Notes: generated from the sequence alone by a model not told the origin. A DNA stretch of 64,000 nt from Saccharomonospora marina XMU15 (GCF_000244955.1 NZ_CM001439.1:62001-126000); one strand, 5' to 3'. Positions 8,095 through 16,380 are shown, numbered from the stretch's first letter. Numbers and translations are program-made.

Positions 8095-8799
8095 ATGCCG
8101 ATCGGCACCCCCGCTCACCGACATCCGCGCCACGCCATTGTGATCGCCTCCGGCGGGTTGGACTCCACCGTGCTGGCGTACTGGCTAGCCGCGCGCGGGG
8201 CCGAGCTGACGCTGTTGTCCTTCGACTACGGCCAACGGCACCGAGTCGAACTTGAGTACGCGGCCGAGATCGCGCGACTGCTCAACTGTCCACACGAGAC
8301 CGTTGAGCTTTCGATGCTCGGTCGGCTGCTGGTCGGCTCGGCCCTGACCGACACCGACGTGGCGGTGCCTGACGGCTACTACACCGACGAGTCGATGCGT
8401 GCCACCGTCGTCCCGAACCGCAACGCGATCATGCTCGACATCGCCGTCTCCGTGGCTGTTGCCCGCAAGGCCGATGTGGTCGCGTTCGGTGCGCATGCCG
8501 GTGATCACGCCGTTTACCCGGACTGTCGACCGGAGTTCGTCGAGCGGTTCACCCGGTCGGTCCGCACCGCCAACGAGGGGCTGCTGGTCGACGATTTCGA
8601 GATCCTCGCCCCGTTTCTCACCCAGAGCAAGACCGACATCGTCCGCATTGGCACGGCACTGGACGTTCCGTTCGAGCGGACGTGGTCGTGCTACCGGGGC
8701 GAGGCGACGCACTGTGGGACATGCGGAACCTGCACTGAACGCAAGGAAGCGTTCCAACAGAACGGCATCACCGACCCCACCAGCTACCGCTGCGCGTGA
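8095..8799 (+). CDS. queC: 7-cyano-7-deazaguanine (preQ0) synthase
   Basis: 234 residues, full length for QueC. The ATP pyrophosphatase P-loop SGGLDS is at residues 19-24, VPNRN at about 106-110, and the C-terminal zinc site is formed by Cys199, Cys207, Cys210 and Cys213 (WSCYRG, HCGTCGTC). QueC converts 7-carboxy-7-deazaguanine to preQ0 using ATP and ammonia. The partners for upstream steps (FolE, QueD, QueE) are not in the window, so they must be elsewhere or the enzyme uses an imported precursor. It sits between a hypothetical gene and a reverse transcriptase, which suggests preQ0 is used by this cluster and not for housekeeping queuosine. A GTG 6 nt upstream is an alternative start. Confidence 0.93.
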   Translation: MPIGTPAHRHPRHAIVIASGGLDSTVLAYWLAARGAELTLLSFDYGQRHRVELEYAAEIARLLNCPHETVELSMLGRLLVGSALTDTDVAVPDGYYTDESMRATVVPNRNAIMLDIAVSVAVARKADVVAFGAHAGDHAVYPDCRPEFVERFTRSVRTANEGLLVDDFEILAPFLTQSKTDIVRIGTALDVPFERTWSCYRGEATHCGTCGTCTERKEAFQQNGITDPTSYRCA

Positions 8800-8812
8800 C
8801 GAGGTGATGATG

Positions 8813-9793
8813 ATGACGGAGGCGGAACTCGGCTCGCCAACTGGGCCTGGGCGGGGCCGTCGTTCCTCGCGCCACGGCTCGCGCGTGTTGGGTTGCGAAC
8901 CGGTACAGCGTGGCGAGGGGATCGTTCCTGCCGCCCAAGCACCCAGCACGGTAGCGCACCAGGCGGCAACGCCGCCAGCGCCCTCCGCCTCCGGACCGCA
9001 GTCACACTCGTTGATGCCGCTGCTGTCCGAGCCGTACCTGCGCCGCGCGTTGCGCCAATGCGGCCGGCGAGCTTCGGCACCCGGTGCTGACGACATGACC
9101 TGGGGCCACCTTCGCCGCGAGGCCCGCGTGATGCTGCCGCAACTGGCCATCGAACTCGCAAGCGGAACGTGGCAGCCCGGACCGATCCGCGACGTACGGC
9201 TCCCCACCTACACCGGCAAAGAGATGCACACCTTCATCCCCACCGTGCGGGATCGACTGGTGCACCGCGCGCTGCGCAACGCCCTCGAACCGGTGCTGGA
9301 AGCGAGCGCCTTCCGCGATTGGGTGTCCGGATTCCGTCCGCGCCGCAACCGCATCACCTCCCTGCGTCAGGCCGCTGGGTATAGCCGCGCGGGCTTCCGG
9401 TGGGTCGCCGATCTCGACGTCGCCTCGGTGTCGGAAGGCGCGACGATCGACGAAGTCATCGACTGGCATGCCGAGCACATCCACGACGGCACCTTCCTGG
9501 CCCGCCTCCGTACCGCGCTCGCCGCGATGCCGAGCCCCATCGCGCCGGGCTCCGGCCTGGCGCCCATGCTGATCAATCTCCGATTGTCCCAAGTGGATAA
9601 ACGAGTCTCTGGGCTTCGGGTCGTCCGCTTCGCCGACAACTATGTCGCTTTCGCCCGAACCCGCGAGGACGCGCAGGAGGCGTTCTACACCATCAGCGAC
9701 GCACTCCTGCAGCTTCGGCTGCGGCCCAACGAGGCCAAGAGCCGTATCCGCGACGACGCCAACGTCGAAGACCTTTTCCTGATCGGCGGCTGA
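8813..9793 (+). CDS. reverse transcriptase, short, ending at RT motif 7
   Basis: 326 residues from ATG 8813, or 259 from ATG 9014. The RT core looks like group II-intron or DGR-type enzymes: GADDMTWGHL, then GTWQPGPIRDVRLP, IPTVRDRLVHRALRNALEP, WVSGFRP, catalytic motif 3 WVADLDVAS (about 197-205), motif 4 PGSGLAPMLIN (245-255), motif 5 RFADNYV (272-278) and KSRI. Motif 5 is FADN where YADD is usual; the first Asp is kept. The protein stops at motif 7 (FLIGG), so thumb and maturase domains are missing. Residues 1-65 are Pro/Ser/Gly-rich with lower third-position GC and may not be translated. The next gene encodes a C-type-lectin-fold protein. Confidence 0.8.
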   Translation: MTEAELGSPTGPGRGRRSSRHGSRVLGCEPVQRGEGIVPAAQAPSTVAHQAATPPAPSASGPQSHSLMPLLSEPYLRRALRQCGRRASAPGADDMTWGHLRREARVMLPQLAIELASGTWQPGPIRDVRLPTYTGKEMHTFIPTVRDRLVHRALRNALEPVLEASAFRDWVSGFRPRRNRITSLRQAAGYSRAGFRWVADLDVASVSEGATIDEVIDWHAEHIHDGTFLARLRTALAAMPSPIAPGSGLAPMLINLRLSQVDKRVSGLRVVRFADNYVAFARTREDAQEAFYTISDALLQLRLRPNEAKSRIRDDANVEDLFLIGG

Positions 9794-9796
9794 GGC

Positions 9797-10354
9797 ATGA
9801 ACCTGGAATGGATCGAGGTCACCGGCGGAGTCTGCGCCTTCGGGGACGACGCCCGCCCTATCCAGGTCGCCACTTTGTTGTGGACGCGCACCCCGATCGC
9901 CTACGGACACCTGCCGAGCGAGCACCCTGGCCTCGGGCCGCGGTTCCCCGTCGCCGAGATCAGCCACGCCGAGGCGACCGAGATCGCCAGCCGATTGGGC
10001 GGGCGGTTGCCACGCTCGGCGGAGTGGGAGTGGATGGCCGCCGGAGCTGACCGCCGACGCTGGCCGTGGGGCAACGCACCGTGGCAGGCGGCGTTCGCGA
10101 ACCTGCGCGACTCCGGGCACGGCACGGTCACCCCGGTCGACACCCACCCTGACGGTGCCACACCCGAGGGCCTGCTCGATGTCGCGGGCAACGTGTGGGA
10201 GTGGACCGCCAGCACCGCGATGAGCGACGGAGTCATCATCCGTGGCGGTTCCTATGCCGCGCCACCGCTGTATGCGCAGTGCACGTTCCTCAACGCCGCG
10301 CCCGCTGAACTGCGCTCGCGCGGCATCGGCCTGCGGGTGGTGCGCGAACCATGA
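9797..10354 (+). CDS. SUMF1/FGE-like (C-type lectin fold) protein, catalytic Cys pair absent
   Basis: 185 residues covering the FGE-sulfatase domain: LPRSAEWEW (71-79), WPWGN (89-93), VTPVDTHPDG, GNVWEWT (131-137), IIRGGSY (147-153) and GIGLRVVR (176-183). True formylglycine-generating enzymes carry a Cys pair after GGSW; here only Cys13 and Cys162 exist, so enzyme activity is unlikely and a binding or display role is more plausible. This fold is also the usual variable protein of diversity-generating retroelements, which makes its place 3 nt after the RT gene notable. It overlaps the next gene by ATGA. Confidence 0.85.
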   Translation: MNLEWIEVTGGVCAFGDDARPIQVATLLWTRTPIAYGHLPSEHPGLGPRFPVAEISHAEATEIASRLGGRLPRSAEWEWMAAGADRRRWPWGNAPWQAAFANLRDSGHGTVTPVDTHPDGATPEGLLDVAGNVWEWTASTAMSDGVIIRGGSYAAPPLYAQCTFLNAAPAELRSRGIGLRVVREP

Positions 10355-10839
10355 CCCTTCGGCCGCCCAGCACGCGCATCCTCGCGCCCGACCAGGGTTT
10401 GATCATCCTCAACTGTTCGCGGGAGAAGCTCGTCACCAGCGCCCCGGTTGCGGCGCTTGATCTCTACCAGGGCGCGTGCGTTCCGCAGGCGCGTGATCAC
10501 TTCGCCGCAGATCCTTCTCGCCGAGCCCGTATCCGTATCCTCTCGGCCGCGCACGGCCTGCTGCGTCCCGAGAAGGCGATCAGCACCTACGACCACCGGC
10601 TCACGAACCGGGTCGACGCCGTGCGTCTGCACGAGCGGACGGTCTCCGGGCAACTGGACGCCGAATTGGCGGAGACACCGTCGTTGCGGCACCTGTTGAT
10701 CGTGGTCGAGCCGTTGTACCTGCTCGCCTTGCAGCGCGTGTTCGACCACCTCGACCGGTTCGATCAGATTGCGGTCATCCCGGACCCGTGGGGATGGTGG
10801 GACGGGTTGACCTACCTCCACCAGTGGGGGTGGGCGTGA
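10351..10839 (+). CDS. DUF6884-like protein
   Basis: 162 residues. Visible motifs are LNCSREKL (20-27), LDLYQGACVPQARD (about 36-49) and ILSAAHGLLRPEKAISTYD (about 63-81), the pattern I associate with DUF6884: a cysteine-containing strand, a DLY helix and an LSA-GLL-P turn. Its biochemical role is not established. Similar S/C-K and LSAKYGL motifs occur in domains attached to archaeosine/7-deazaguanine enzymes, so a link to QueC in this cluster is tempting, but this is inference. Starts in an ATGA overlap with the SUMF1-like gene and ends in a GTGA overlap with the glycosyltransferase. Confidence 0.6.
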   Translation: MTLRPPSTRILAPDQGLIILNCSREKLVTSAPVAALDLYQGACVPQARDHFAADPSRRARIRILSAAHGLLRPEKAISTYDHRLTNRVDAVRLHERTVSGQLDAELAETPSLRHLLIVVEPLYLLALQRVFDHLDRFDQIAVIPDPWGWWDGLTYLHQWGWA

Positions 10840-11876
10840 CCACGCTGCACGAGGAACTGTTGCGCCGCAACAATTTCCACACCAGCAGCACTCGCAGCCG
10901 GGAAGCCATATCCGGGATCGGGTGGCACGAGCCCACGCCGTCGGAGCTTTCACTGGCCGCCGTGCGCACCCTGTCGGTCGTCGTCCCGGCCTACAACGTC
11001 AGCTACTGCCTGCCGGCTGTGCTCGACGCCTTGGAAGGCCAGCACCATCGGCTCGGGTTCGAGGTCATCGTCGTCGACGACGCCAGCACGGACACCACGG
11101 CTGCCATCGCTGCCCGACACCCGGTCGTCACCACCGTCCTGCGGCTCCCAGAACGCGCGGGCGGGGCCACCGCACGCAACCTCGGCACCGCGCTCGCCCG
11201 CGGGCAAACGGTCCTCTACCTCGACGCCGACATGGTCCTGCCCCCACACGTGATCACCGACATCACCGCCCGCGCCACCGACACCACGGTGCTCGTCGGC
11301 TTCCGCCACAACCTGCCCTACGACCTGCACCAGGGCGGACGCGGCGTCTTGGCCGAGCATCCCCAACTCGGCGCAGACCATCGGGTCGTATGGCGGCCAC
11401 CGGTCGGCCGCCCGTTGCTCTACACCGGCGTCACGCTGACCGAGCGCCTGGACGGCCGTCCGCTGGACCACACCCACGACTTCGTCGACCTCGGCTACGG
11501 CCAGCGCTATGTCGACTGGGACCTGCCCCGCATGGTCGTCACCTGCCTCGTCGCCGTTCCACGCGCCGCCGTCCTCAACGTCGGAGGGTTCGATCCCGAG
11601 TTCGGACGGATCGGCTGGGGCATGGAAGACACGTACCTCGGCGCGTGTCTGATCGCGAGCGGGCTGCTGGTGATCCCGCTGCGGCAAGTCGTCGGGTTCC
11701 ACCTCGATCCACCGGACGCGGAACAGCAATGGCAACGCAAGCTCGCCACCTGGCCCGGCACCCTCGCCCGCTACTGGGACCTGATGCGACGGCCCGCCCC
11801 GACCGGCCGCACCCACTCGTTCATCGCCGAGGTAAGCGAGCTGCTGCGCACCTGCGAGGTGCTGCGACCCCACTAG
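10836..11876 (+). CDS. family 2 glycosyltransferase with GT7-type C-terminal motif
   Basis: 346 residues starting at a GTG that overlaps the previous stop (GTGA). The GT-A core shows VVPAYN (49-54), VVDDAST (79-85) and the metal-binding YLDADM (128-133, DxD type). The C-terminal part has NVGGFDPEFGRIGWGMEDTYLG, the GWGxED acceptor motif of Glyco_transf_7C-type enzymes. It should transfer a sugar from a nucleotide donor. No membrane helix is visible, so it acts in the cytoplasm on a soluble or membrane-surface acceptor. The acceptor is unknown; within this cluster a modified nucleoside or a peptide are both possible. Confidence 0.85.
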   Translation: MTTLHEELLRRNNFHTSSTRSREAISGIGWHEPTPSELSLAAVRTLSVVVPAYNVSYCLPAVLDALEGQHHRLGFEVIVVDDASTDTTAAIAARHPVVTTVLRLPERAGGATARNLGTALARGQTVLYLDADMVLPPHVITDITARATDTTVLVGFRHNLPYDLHQGGRGVLAEHPQLGADHRVVWRPPVGRPLLYTGVTLTERLDGRPLDHTHDFVDLGYGQRYVDWDLPRMVVTCLVAVPRAAVLNVGGFDPEFGRIGWGMEDTYLGACLIASGLLVIPLRQVVGFHLDPPDAEQQWQRKLATWPGTLARYWDLMRRPAPTGRTHSFIAEVSELLRTCEVLRPH

Positions 11877-11943
11877 CGCCAGCGACGGACCCCTGCATCG
11901 AAAGCCGCAACGACGACAACGACGAGAAGGAAGACACTGCCCG

Positions 11944-12258
11944 ATGATCGACCCGATCTCCCTCGCGGTCGGCGCTGGCCTGTTCGCCACAGGGCTGCTG
12001 GCCGGCAAGCTGACTCGCCGCCGCGCACCCGCAGACACCACGCCGAAACCGTTGTGCGGCTGCTCGCATGGGCTGGAACAGCACGACCCTGACACCAACG
12101 AGTGCCACGGCCAGATCCTGCACAAGGATGCGCGCACCGAGGACGGTACCTGGATCGGAAACCAGTGGGTGCCTTGTACCTGCCGCCAGTACGTCGGCCC
12201 GAAGCCGTTCGAGGAGCTGTACGCCCCGCCGATGCTGCCACCGCAGGACACGCTGTGA
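11944..12258 (+). CDS. small Cys-rich protein with N-terminal membrane helix
   Basis: 104 residues. A hydrophobic helix (LAVGAGLFATGLLAGKL, about residues 6-22) is followed by a basic turn and a Cys/His-rich body: CGCSHGLEQHD, NECHG and VPCTCRQY, which could bind zinc. Family not recognised. It starts 67 nt after the glycosyltransferase gene and overlaps the radical SAM gene by GTGA (12255-12258). Confidence 0.6.
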   Translation: MIDPISLAVGAGLFATGLLAGKLTRRRAPADTTPKPLCGCSHGLEQHDPDTNECHGQILHKDARTEDGTWIGNQWVPCTCRQYVGPKPFEELYAPPMLPPQDTL

Positions 12259-13223
12259 TCGGGCGACGTACCGCCATGACGCGGACCTTCACGGCGCGGA
12301 CACACGGTACCGGGTTCGTCGTCCATGACCCGCTGACCGGGCTAACCCACCGCACTGGTGCCGAACTCGCCTCCGGCCGGATCCGGCTGTCCGACGACGC
12401 CCTCTTCTCCTGGCCCGAGATCCACCCGGCGGCCTTGCACGCCGACGTACCGATCAGCGTGTGCTGGTCGCCCTTGGTGCGCTGTAACCTCGCCTGCCCC
12501 CACTGCCTGGACGACAAGTCCGTGCCCGAACTGGCTCGACCCGACCGGCACCGCATCGCGCGGCTGGTCGCCGAGTCCGCGATCCTGGGCGTGGACATCT
12601 CCGGTGGCGAACCACTGCTGCTGCGCGAACTGCCCGAGCTGATCGACGTACTCGTCGCGGGCGGCTGCGCGGTCAGCGTCACCACCAACGGAACGCACCT
12701 GGTCCGCCGTGCCGAAGCCCTAGCGTCCCGCGTGGACGCCGTGCGGGTCAGTCTCGACGGCCCGGACGCCGAACGCCACGACCGCTGGCGCGGCGCGGGC
12801 AGTTTCGAGCGCGCCGTCGCCGGAATCCGCGCAGCGGTCGCCCACGGCATCCCAACCCAGATCCAGACCGTGCTTCTGCGCTCCACCGCGCGGGCCAGCG
12901 TCCGGCCGCTGGTCGAGTTGGCCGCCGCGCTCGGTGTGCACGGGGTGACCTTCCTGCAGATGCTCCCCATCGGAGAAGGTGCCGCACTGGCCAGCACCGA
13001 GCAGTTGACCGACGACGAGGCCACCGACCTCCTTGCCGAGCTGAGCGCCACGTCGGCCGTACCCGTACGCCTGCGCACTCGCGAAGCAGCCGGGGGTTTC
13101 ACCGTGATCCGAGCCGACGGCCAGGTATGGCGCAATCAGCCGGACGCGCAGGCCATCAGCTCCCTGCGCCCGCTGCTTGGGGTCAACGACCTCGCACTGA
13201 CTGCGAGGGACGGCTCGGCATGA
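12255..13223 (+). CDS. radical SAM protein
   Basis: 322 residues from the coupled GTG, or 315 from ATG 12276. The CxxxCxxC cluster motif is CNLACPHC (Cys77, 81, 84), followed by GVDISGGEPLLL, the SAM-binding GGEP motif, and TTNGT and VRVSLDGPD as in MoaA/PqqE/SPASM-type enzymes. It should form a 5'-deoxyadenosyl radical, but no second auxiliary cluster with a full SPASM Cys set is seen in the short C-terminus. It is not QueE-like in length or motif spacing. The N-terminal 65 residues (FVVHDPLTGLTHRTGAELA) look like a small precursor-recognition or accessory domain. Confidence 0.88.
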   Translation: MIGRRTAMTRTFTARTHGTGFVVHDPLTGLTHRTGAELASGRIRLSDDALFSWPEIHPAALHADVPISVCWSPLVRCNLACPHCLDDKSVPELARPDRHRIARLVAESAILGVDISGGEPLLLRELPELIDVLVAGGCAVSVTTNGTHLVRRAEALASRVDAVRVSLDGPDAERHDRWRGAGSFERAVAGIRAAVAHGIPTQIQTVLLRSTARASVRPLVELAAALGVHGVTFLQMLPIGEGAALASTEQLTDDEATDLLAELSATSAVPVRLRTREAAGGFTVIRADGQVWRNQPDAQAISSLRPLLGVNDLALTARDGSA

Positions 13224-13290
13224 ACGACTCCTCGAACCGCTCCGGCGTAGCCCGGCTGAAAGTACGCATCGCATTGCAGGAGGAAGGGCG

Positions 13291-13788
13291 ATGAACACGC
13301 CGACGAGCGAACAACTCGAGCAGTTCGCGCGGGTGCTGGGAGACCTGCTGCGGACCGCCCGGAAAGAACGCGGCTGGACCCGCAAGCAGATGCGCGCCGA
13401 AATGGGCGCTGACGACGAGGACGAGCTGTCCCTGCAAACTCTCGCCACCTACGAACTCGGCACACGCCGCATATCCGTCGAGCGGCTGGTCGAACTGTGC
13501 GCCGTGCTGAAGCAGCGGCCCGACGAGCTGTTGCTCCGCGCGACCACCCTCGCGTTCGGCAGCGATCACGACGGTCGCGTCAAGGTCGACCTGTCGGCCC
13601 TCGCTCATACGACCGACCCCCGACTGCAGCCCCTCCAGCGATGGGCGACGGTCCGAGCCCGCCAATGCCCGGTCGGACGTACCCCCGTCGAAGAACTGGA
13701 CGCCCACGCACTGACGGCACTTGCCGGGATCGCCGGATCTCCCATGTACGACCTCGTGCAAGCCCTGCGTGAGCTCCAAGGCGCATAG
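13291..13788 (+). CDS. XRE-family DNA-binding protein inside the RT/QueC cluster
   Basis: 165 residues with a strong ribosome site (AGGAGGAAGG). The helix-turn-helix spans about residues 12-75 (RTARKERGWTRKQM ... LQTLATYELGTRRIS). The C-terminal 80 residues have no recognised domain and end in a helical segment (MYDLVQALRELQGA). It is shorter than the XRE-TPR regulators elsewhere in the window and lies on the same strand as the cluster, so it may regulate it. Confidence 0.8.
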   Translation: MNTPTSEQLEQFARVLGDLLRTARKERGWTRKQMRAEMGADDEDELSLQTLATYELGTRRISVERLVELCAVLKQRPDELLLRATTLAFGSDHDGRVKVDLSALAHTTDPRLQPLQRWATVRARQCPVGRTPVEELDAHALTALAGIAGSPMYDLVQALRELQGA

Positions 13789-13845
13789 GACCTGCGATCG
13801 CCTCACTGACGCGACATCCCTTGCCCCTCAAAGAATGGACCACGA

Positions 13846-14409
13846 ATGACCACTGCACGCCGCGTCTTCGAGCACCACCAGATCTGGCGCTTGACTCCCG
13901 ACTCGCTCCGCGAGGCCACGACCCTGTTGGTTGGCGCGATCCTGCGCGATCACCAGTCGGTCGAGCACGTCATCGGCATCGCCAACGGCGGCGTCGCGCC
14001 CGCCCGCATGATCGCCTCCACGCTCGGGGTGAAAGCCCGCATGGTCCATGCCCGCCACAACACCGGCGACGCGACCTATCAGCAGGCCACGGGCAAGGTG
14101 ACGCTCGACCTTGATCCGCTGACACGCGCCTTGAACGGGCAACGAATGAAGGGCCGGGTGCTGCTAGTGGACGACATCTGCGGCAGCGGCGCCACCCTCC
14201 GCCGCCTCCGACACGACCTCACGCCCTTGCTCAGCCCGAGCGCGGAGCTCCTGACCGCAGTCCTGTGCCTCAACACCGGGGCGGCAACGCTGCCCGACTA
14301 CTCGATCTGGACCGTCTCGGACTGGGTCGTCTTTCCCTGGGAAAAGCCGCCCGCCGACCAGGACACCACCCCTCTGCCACGCCCGGAGGAGGCGCTCTGC
14401 CATGCCTAG
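13846..14409 (+). CDS. phosphoribosyltransferase
   Basis: 187 residues. The PRPP loop VLLVDDICGSGATL is at about residues 105-118, and HVIGIANGGVAPARMIA (about 41-57) matches the N-terminal substrate loop of type I purine/xanthine phosphoribosyltransferases. It should join a base to PRPP. Next to QueC, a deazapurine base is an attractive but unproven substrate. The last 8 nt overlap the following glycosyltransferase gene. Confidence 0.85.
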   Translation: MTTARRVFEHHQIWRLTPDSLREATTLLVGAILRDHQSVEHVIGIANGGVAPARMIASTLGVKARMVHARHNTGDATYQQATGKVTLDLDPLTRALNGQRMKGRVLLVDDICGSGATLRRLRHDLTPLLSPSAELLTAVLCLNTGAATLPDYSIWTVSDWVVFPWEKPPADQDTTPLPRPEEALCHA

Positions 14410-15523
14410 CCCGCCTCCGCTGACCATCGCGTTCGTCCTGGCCTCCTACACTCCGAACGCGCCGGCCGGGATCGAACGAGCCACCGCCGCCTTCGCCCAC
14501 GGACTGCGCCAGCTCGGCCACCGCAGCCTCATCCTGACCGCCGCCCCGATCACCACCCCTGACGACGACGTGGTGAGGGTGTGTTCGGTGGGCGTCGACT
14601 TCCCCTGCGACGACGATGAACTCCGCGACGCGATCAGCACCCACGGCCAGGACGCCCTGCTCGCCGCCGAACTGTGCGAGCTGTACCGCAAGCACCGGGT
14701 CGACGTCGCCGTCTACACCGACGGCTTGTGGGGCCTCGGCAGAGCCGCGCCGGTCAGCCGGGCGCGTTCGGTACTGGCCATGCACGTCGTCGGCCACGAC
14801 CACGATCTCCAGCCCGCCCTGGACCGCGCCGACCTGGTGATCGCGCCGTCCCCGACGGTGCTCGACCAGGCACACGATCGCGGCTACGACACTGACCGTT
14901 GGCAGATCGTGCCCAACGCCCTGCTCCACGACCACGCACCGCCACCCGACTCACGACGGGAAGCCCTGCGTCGGCACGGCCCGATCCGGATCCTGGCCCG
15001 GCTCGGGCCGGAGAAGAACATCCGGGCCTTGCTGGACGCCGGGCGCCTGGTCGACCGGACGATCGAGGTGATCGTCGGCGAGGCCGGATTCGAGATCGCC
15101 GCCGGCGGCCAGGCGGCCGAACTCGAAAAGGCCCGCTACTCCGCGGCCCACCTCAAGCTCGGCACCATCCACGGCGACGGCCTGACCTGGGACCAGGTGC
15201 CGTCCTGGCTCGCGCAGGCCGCGGTGGTGATCGTGCCCTCGCTGCGCGAGACCTTCGGGCTGGTCGCGCTCGAGGCGATGAGCGTCGGCACCCCGGTGGT
15301 CGCCTTCGACGTAGGCAACCTTCCCGACCTGGTCGGCACCGGCGACGGGGCCGGTGGGGTGATCGTCCCCCGATCGTGGGGCGAGCACGGCCTGTGGCGC
15401 GCCGCCGAGCAACTGCTCGAAGATCCGATACGCTACGCCGAACTATCCAGGGCTGCGTACTACCGCTCGCGGGACTATCTGCCCACCACAGTCGCCGAGA
15501 CATTCGTAAAGGCGGTGCGGTGA
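14402..15523 (+). CDS. family 4 glycosyltransferase
   Basis: 373 residues, GT-B fold. The N-terminal half has PAGIERATAAFAHGLRQLGH, the usual start of GT4 enzymes; the C-terminal half has ILARLGPEKNIRALLDA and the donor-binding motif LRETFGLVALEAMSVGTPVVA with the E-x7-E pattern (about residues 278-300). It transfers a sugar from a nucleotide donor; the acceptor is unknown. It overlaps the genes on both sides (8 nt upstream, TGATG downstream). Confidence 0.88.
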   Translation: MPSPPPLTIAFVLASYTPNAPAGIERATAAFAHGLRQLGHRSLILTAAPITTPDDDVVRVCSVGVDFPCDDDELRDAISTHGQDALLAAELCELYRKHRVDVAVYTDGLWGLGRAAPVSRARSVLAMHVVGHDHDLQPALDRADLVIAPSPTVLDQAHDRGYDTDRWQIVPNALLHDHAPPPDSRREALRRHGPIRILARLGPEKNIRALLDAGRLVDRTIEVIVGEAGFEIAAGGQAAELEKARYSAAHLKLGTIHGDGLTWDQVPSWLAQAAVVIVPSLRETFGLVALEAMSVGTPVVAFDVGNLPDLVGTGDGAGGVIVPRSWGEHGLWRAAEQLLEDPIRYAELSRAAYYRSRDYLPTTVAETFVKAVR

Positions 15524-16380
15524 TGCCTGCTGGCGTCCCTTTGCTCCTGGTTGACGGTCACAACCTCCTCTGGCGCGCGGCGTTCGGATTCCCCGCAGCG
15601 ATCCTCTCCCGCGACAAGACTCGCGACCTCACCGCGGAGTTCGGGTTCTTCGCCCTCCTGCGCGTCGCCATCCGCGAAGAACTGTCCGAGCCACCCGAGG
15701 TGCTCGTGGTCTTCGACGGCGAGCACGGTGCCGCCGAGCGCAAGGACAGCGACGCCGACTACAAGGCCAACCGCGTCCTCGACGAAGCCGCGCTCAAACC
15801 CTTGCGCGCGATCCCGCACGTCCAGCGAGCGCTGACCGACTACGGCATCGCCTGGATCGAGATCGACACCGCCGAAGCCGACGACGTGATCGCCACCCTC
15901 GTCAAGGTCACCCGCAATCAGGACCCCGAGCGTCATGTGCGGATCATGTCCGGCGACCGCGACTTCTACCAACTCGTCGACGACCGGGTCCACGCACTCA
16001 ACACCGTGATGAAACGCGGCCGACGACACATCGGCCCGGCCGAGGTCGCCGACCGTTACGGCGTTACACCGGACCAGTGGCCCGACTTCTGCGCGCTGAA
16101 GGGCGACTCCGCCGACAACATCCCCGGCGTGAAGGGAATCGGTGAAGGCACGGCCGCCAAGCTCCTGGCCGGCGGGCTGCACCTCGACCAGCTTCTCGCC
16201 TCCGGACGACTGACCGGGGCGAAGAAGACCAAGGTCACCGACGTCTGGGAGCAGGTGCTCGCCTGGCGCGACCTCATCCGGATGCGCACCGACCTCGACC
16301 TCCCACACCACCCGACCGGCCACCCCACGCGCGAGCTGCCCAAGCCGGCCGACGTCATCGAGAAACTCGGACTCTGGTGA
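15523..16380 (+). CDS. stand-alone 5'-3' exonuclease (FEN/ExoIX-type)
   Basis: 285 residues, similar in size to phage T5 D15 or Xni and to the 5' nuclease domain of DNA polymerase I. Acidic metal-site motifs are visible: LLVDGHNLLWR (Asp11), VVFDGEHG, EADDVIATLV and MSGDRDFYQLVDD, followed by the H3TH DNA-binding motif (FCALKGDSADNIPGVKGIGEGTAAKLL region, about residues 190-215, split here only for description). The polymerase domain is absent. It would act on DNA flaps or gapped DNA; next to a reverse transcriptase it could process cDNA or primer ends, which is inference. Starts in a TGATG overlap. Confidence 0.88.
   Translation: MPAGVPLLLVDGHNLLWRAAFGFPAAILSRDKTRDLTAEFGFFALLRVAIREELSEPPEVLVVFDGEHGAAERKDSDADYKANRVLDEAALKPLRAIPHVQRALTDYGIAWIEIDTAEADDVIATLVKVTRNQDPERHVRIMSGDRDFYQLVDDRVHALNTVMKRGRRHIGPAEVADRYGVTPDQWPDFCALKGDSADNIPGVKGIGEGTAAKLLAGGLHLDQLLASGRLTGAKKTKVTDVWEQVLAWRDLIRMRTDLDLPHHPTGHPTRELPKPADVIEKLGLW

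Noticed and set aside
8813-9013. Retron msr-msd or group II intron RNA
   Set aside because: No retron-type inverted repeats with the conserved branching G, no intron domain V-like hairpin and no maturase domain in the RT. Left only as a possible RNA.
10230-10354. Variable repeat of a diversity-generating retroelement in the SUMF1-like gene
   Set aside because: I looked for a second copy of this 3' end, or an A-rich template form of it, in the gaps around the RT gene and found none. Without a template repeat the DGR label cannot be given.
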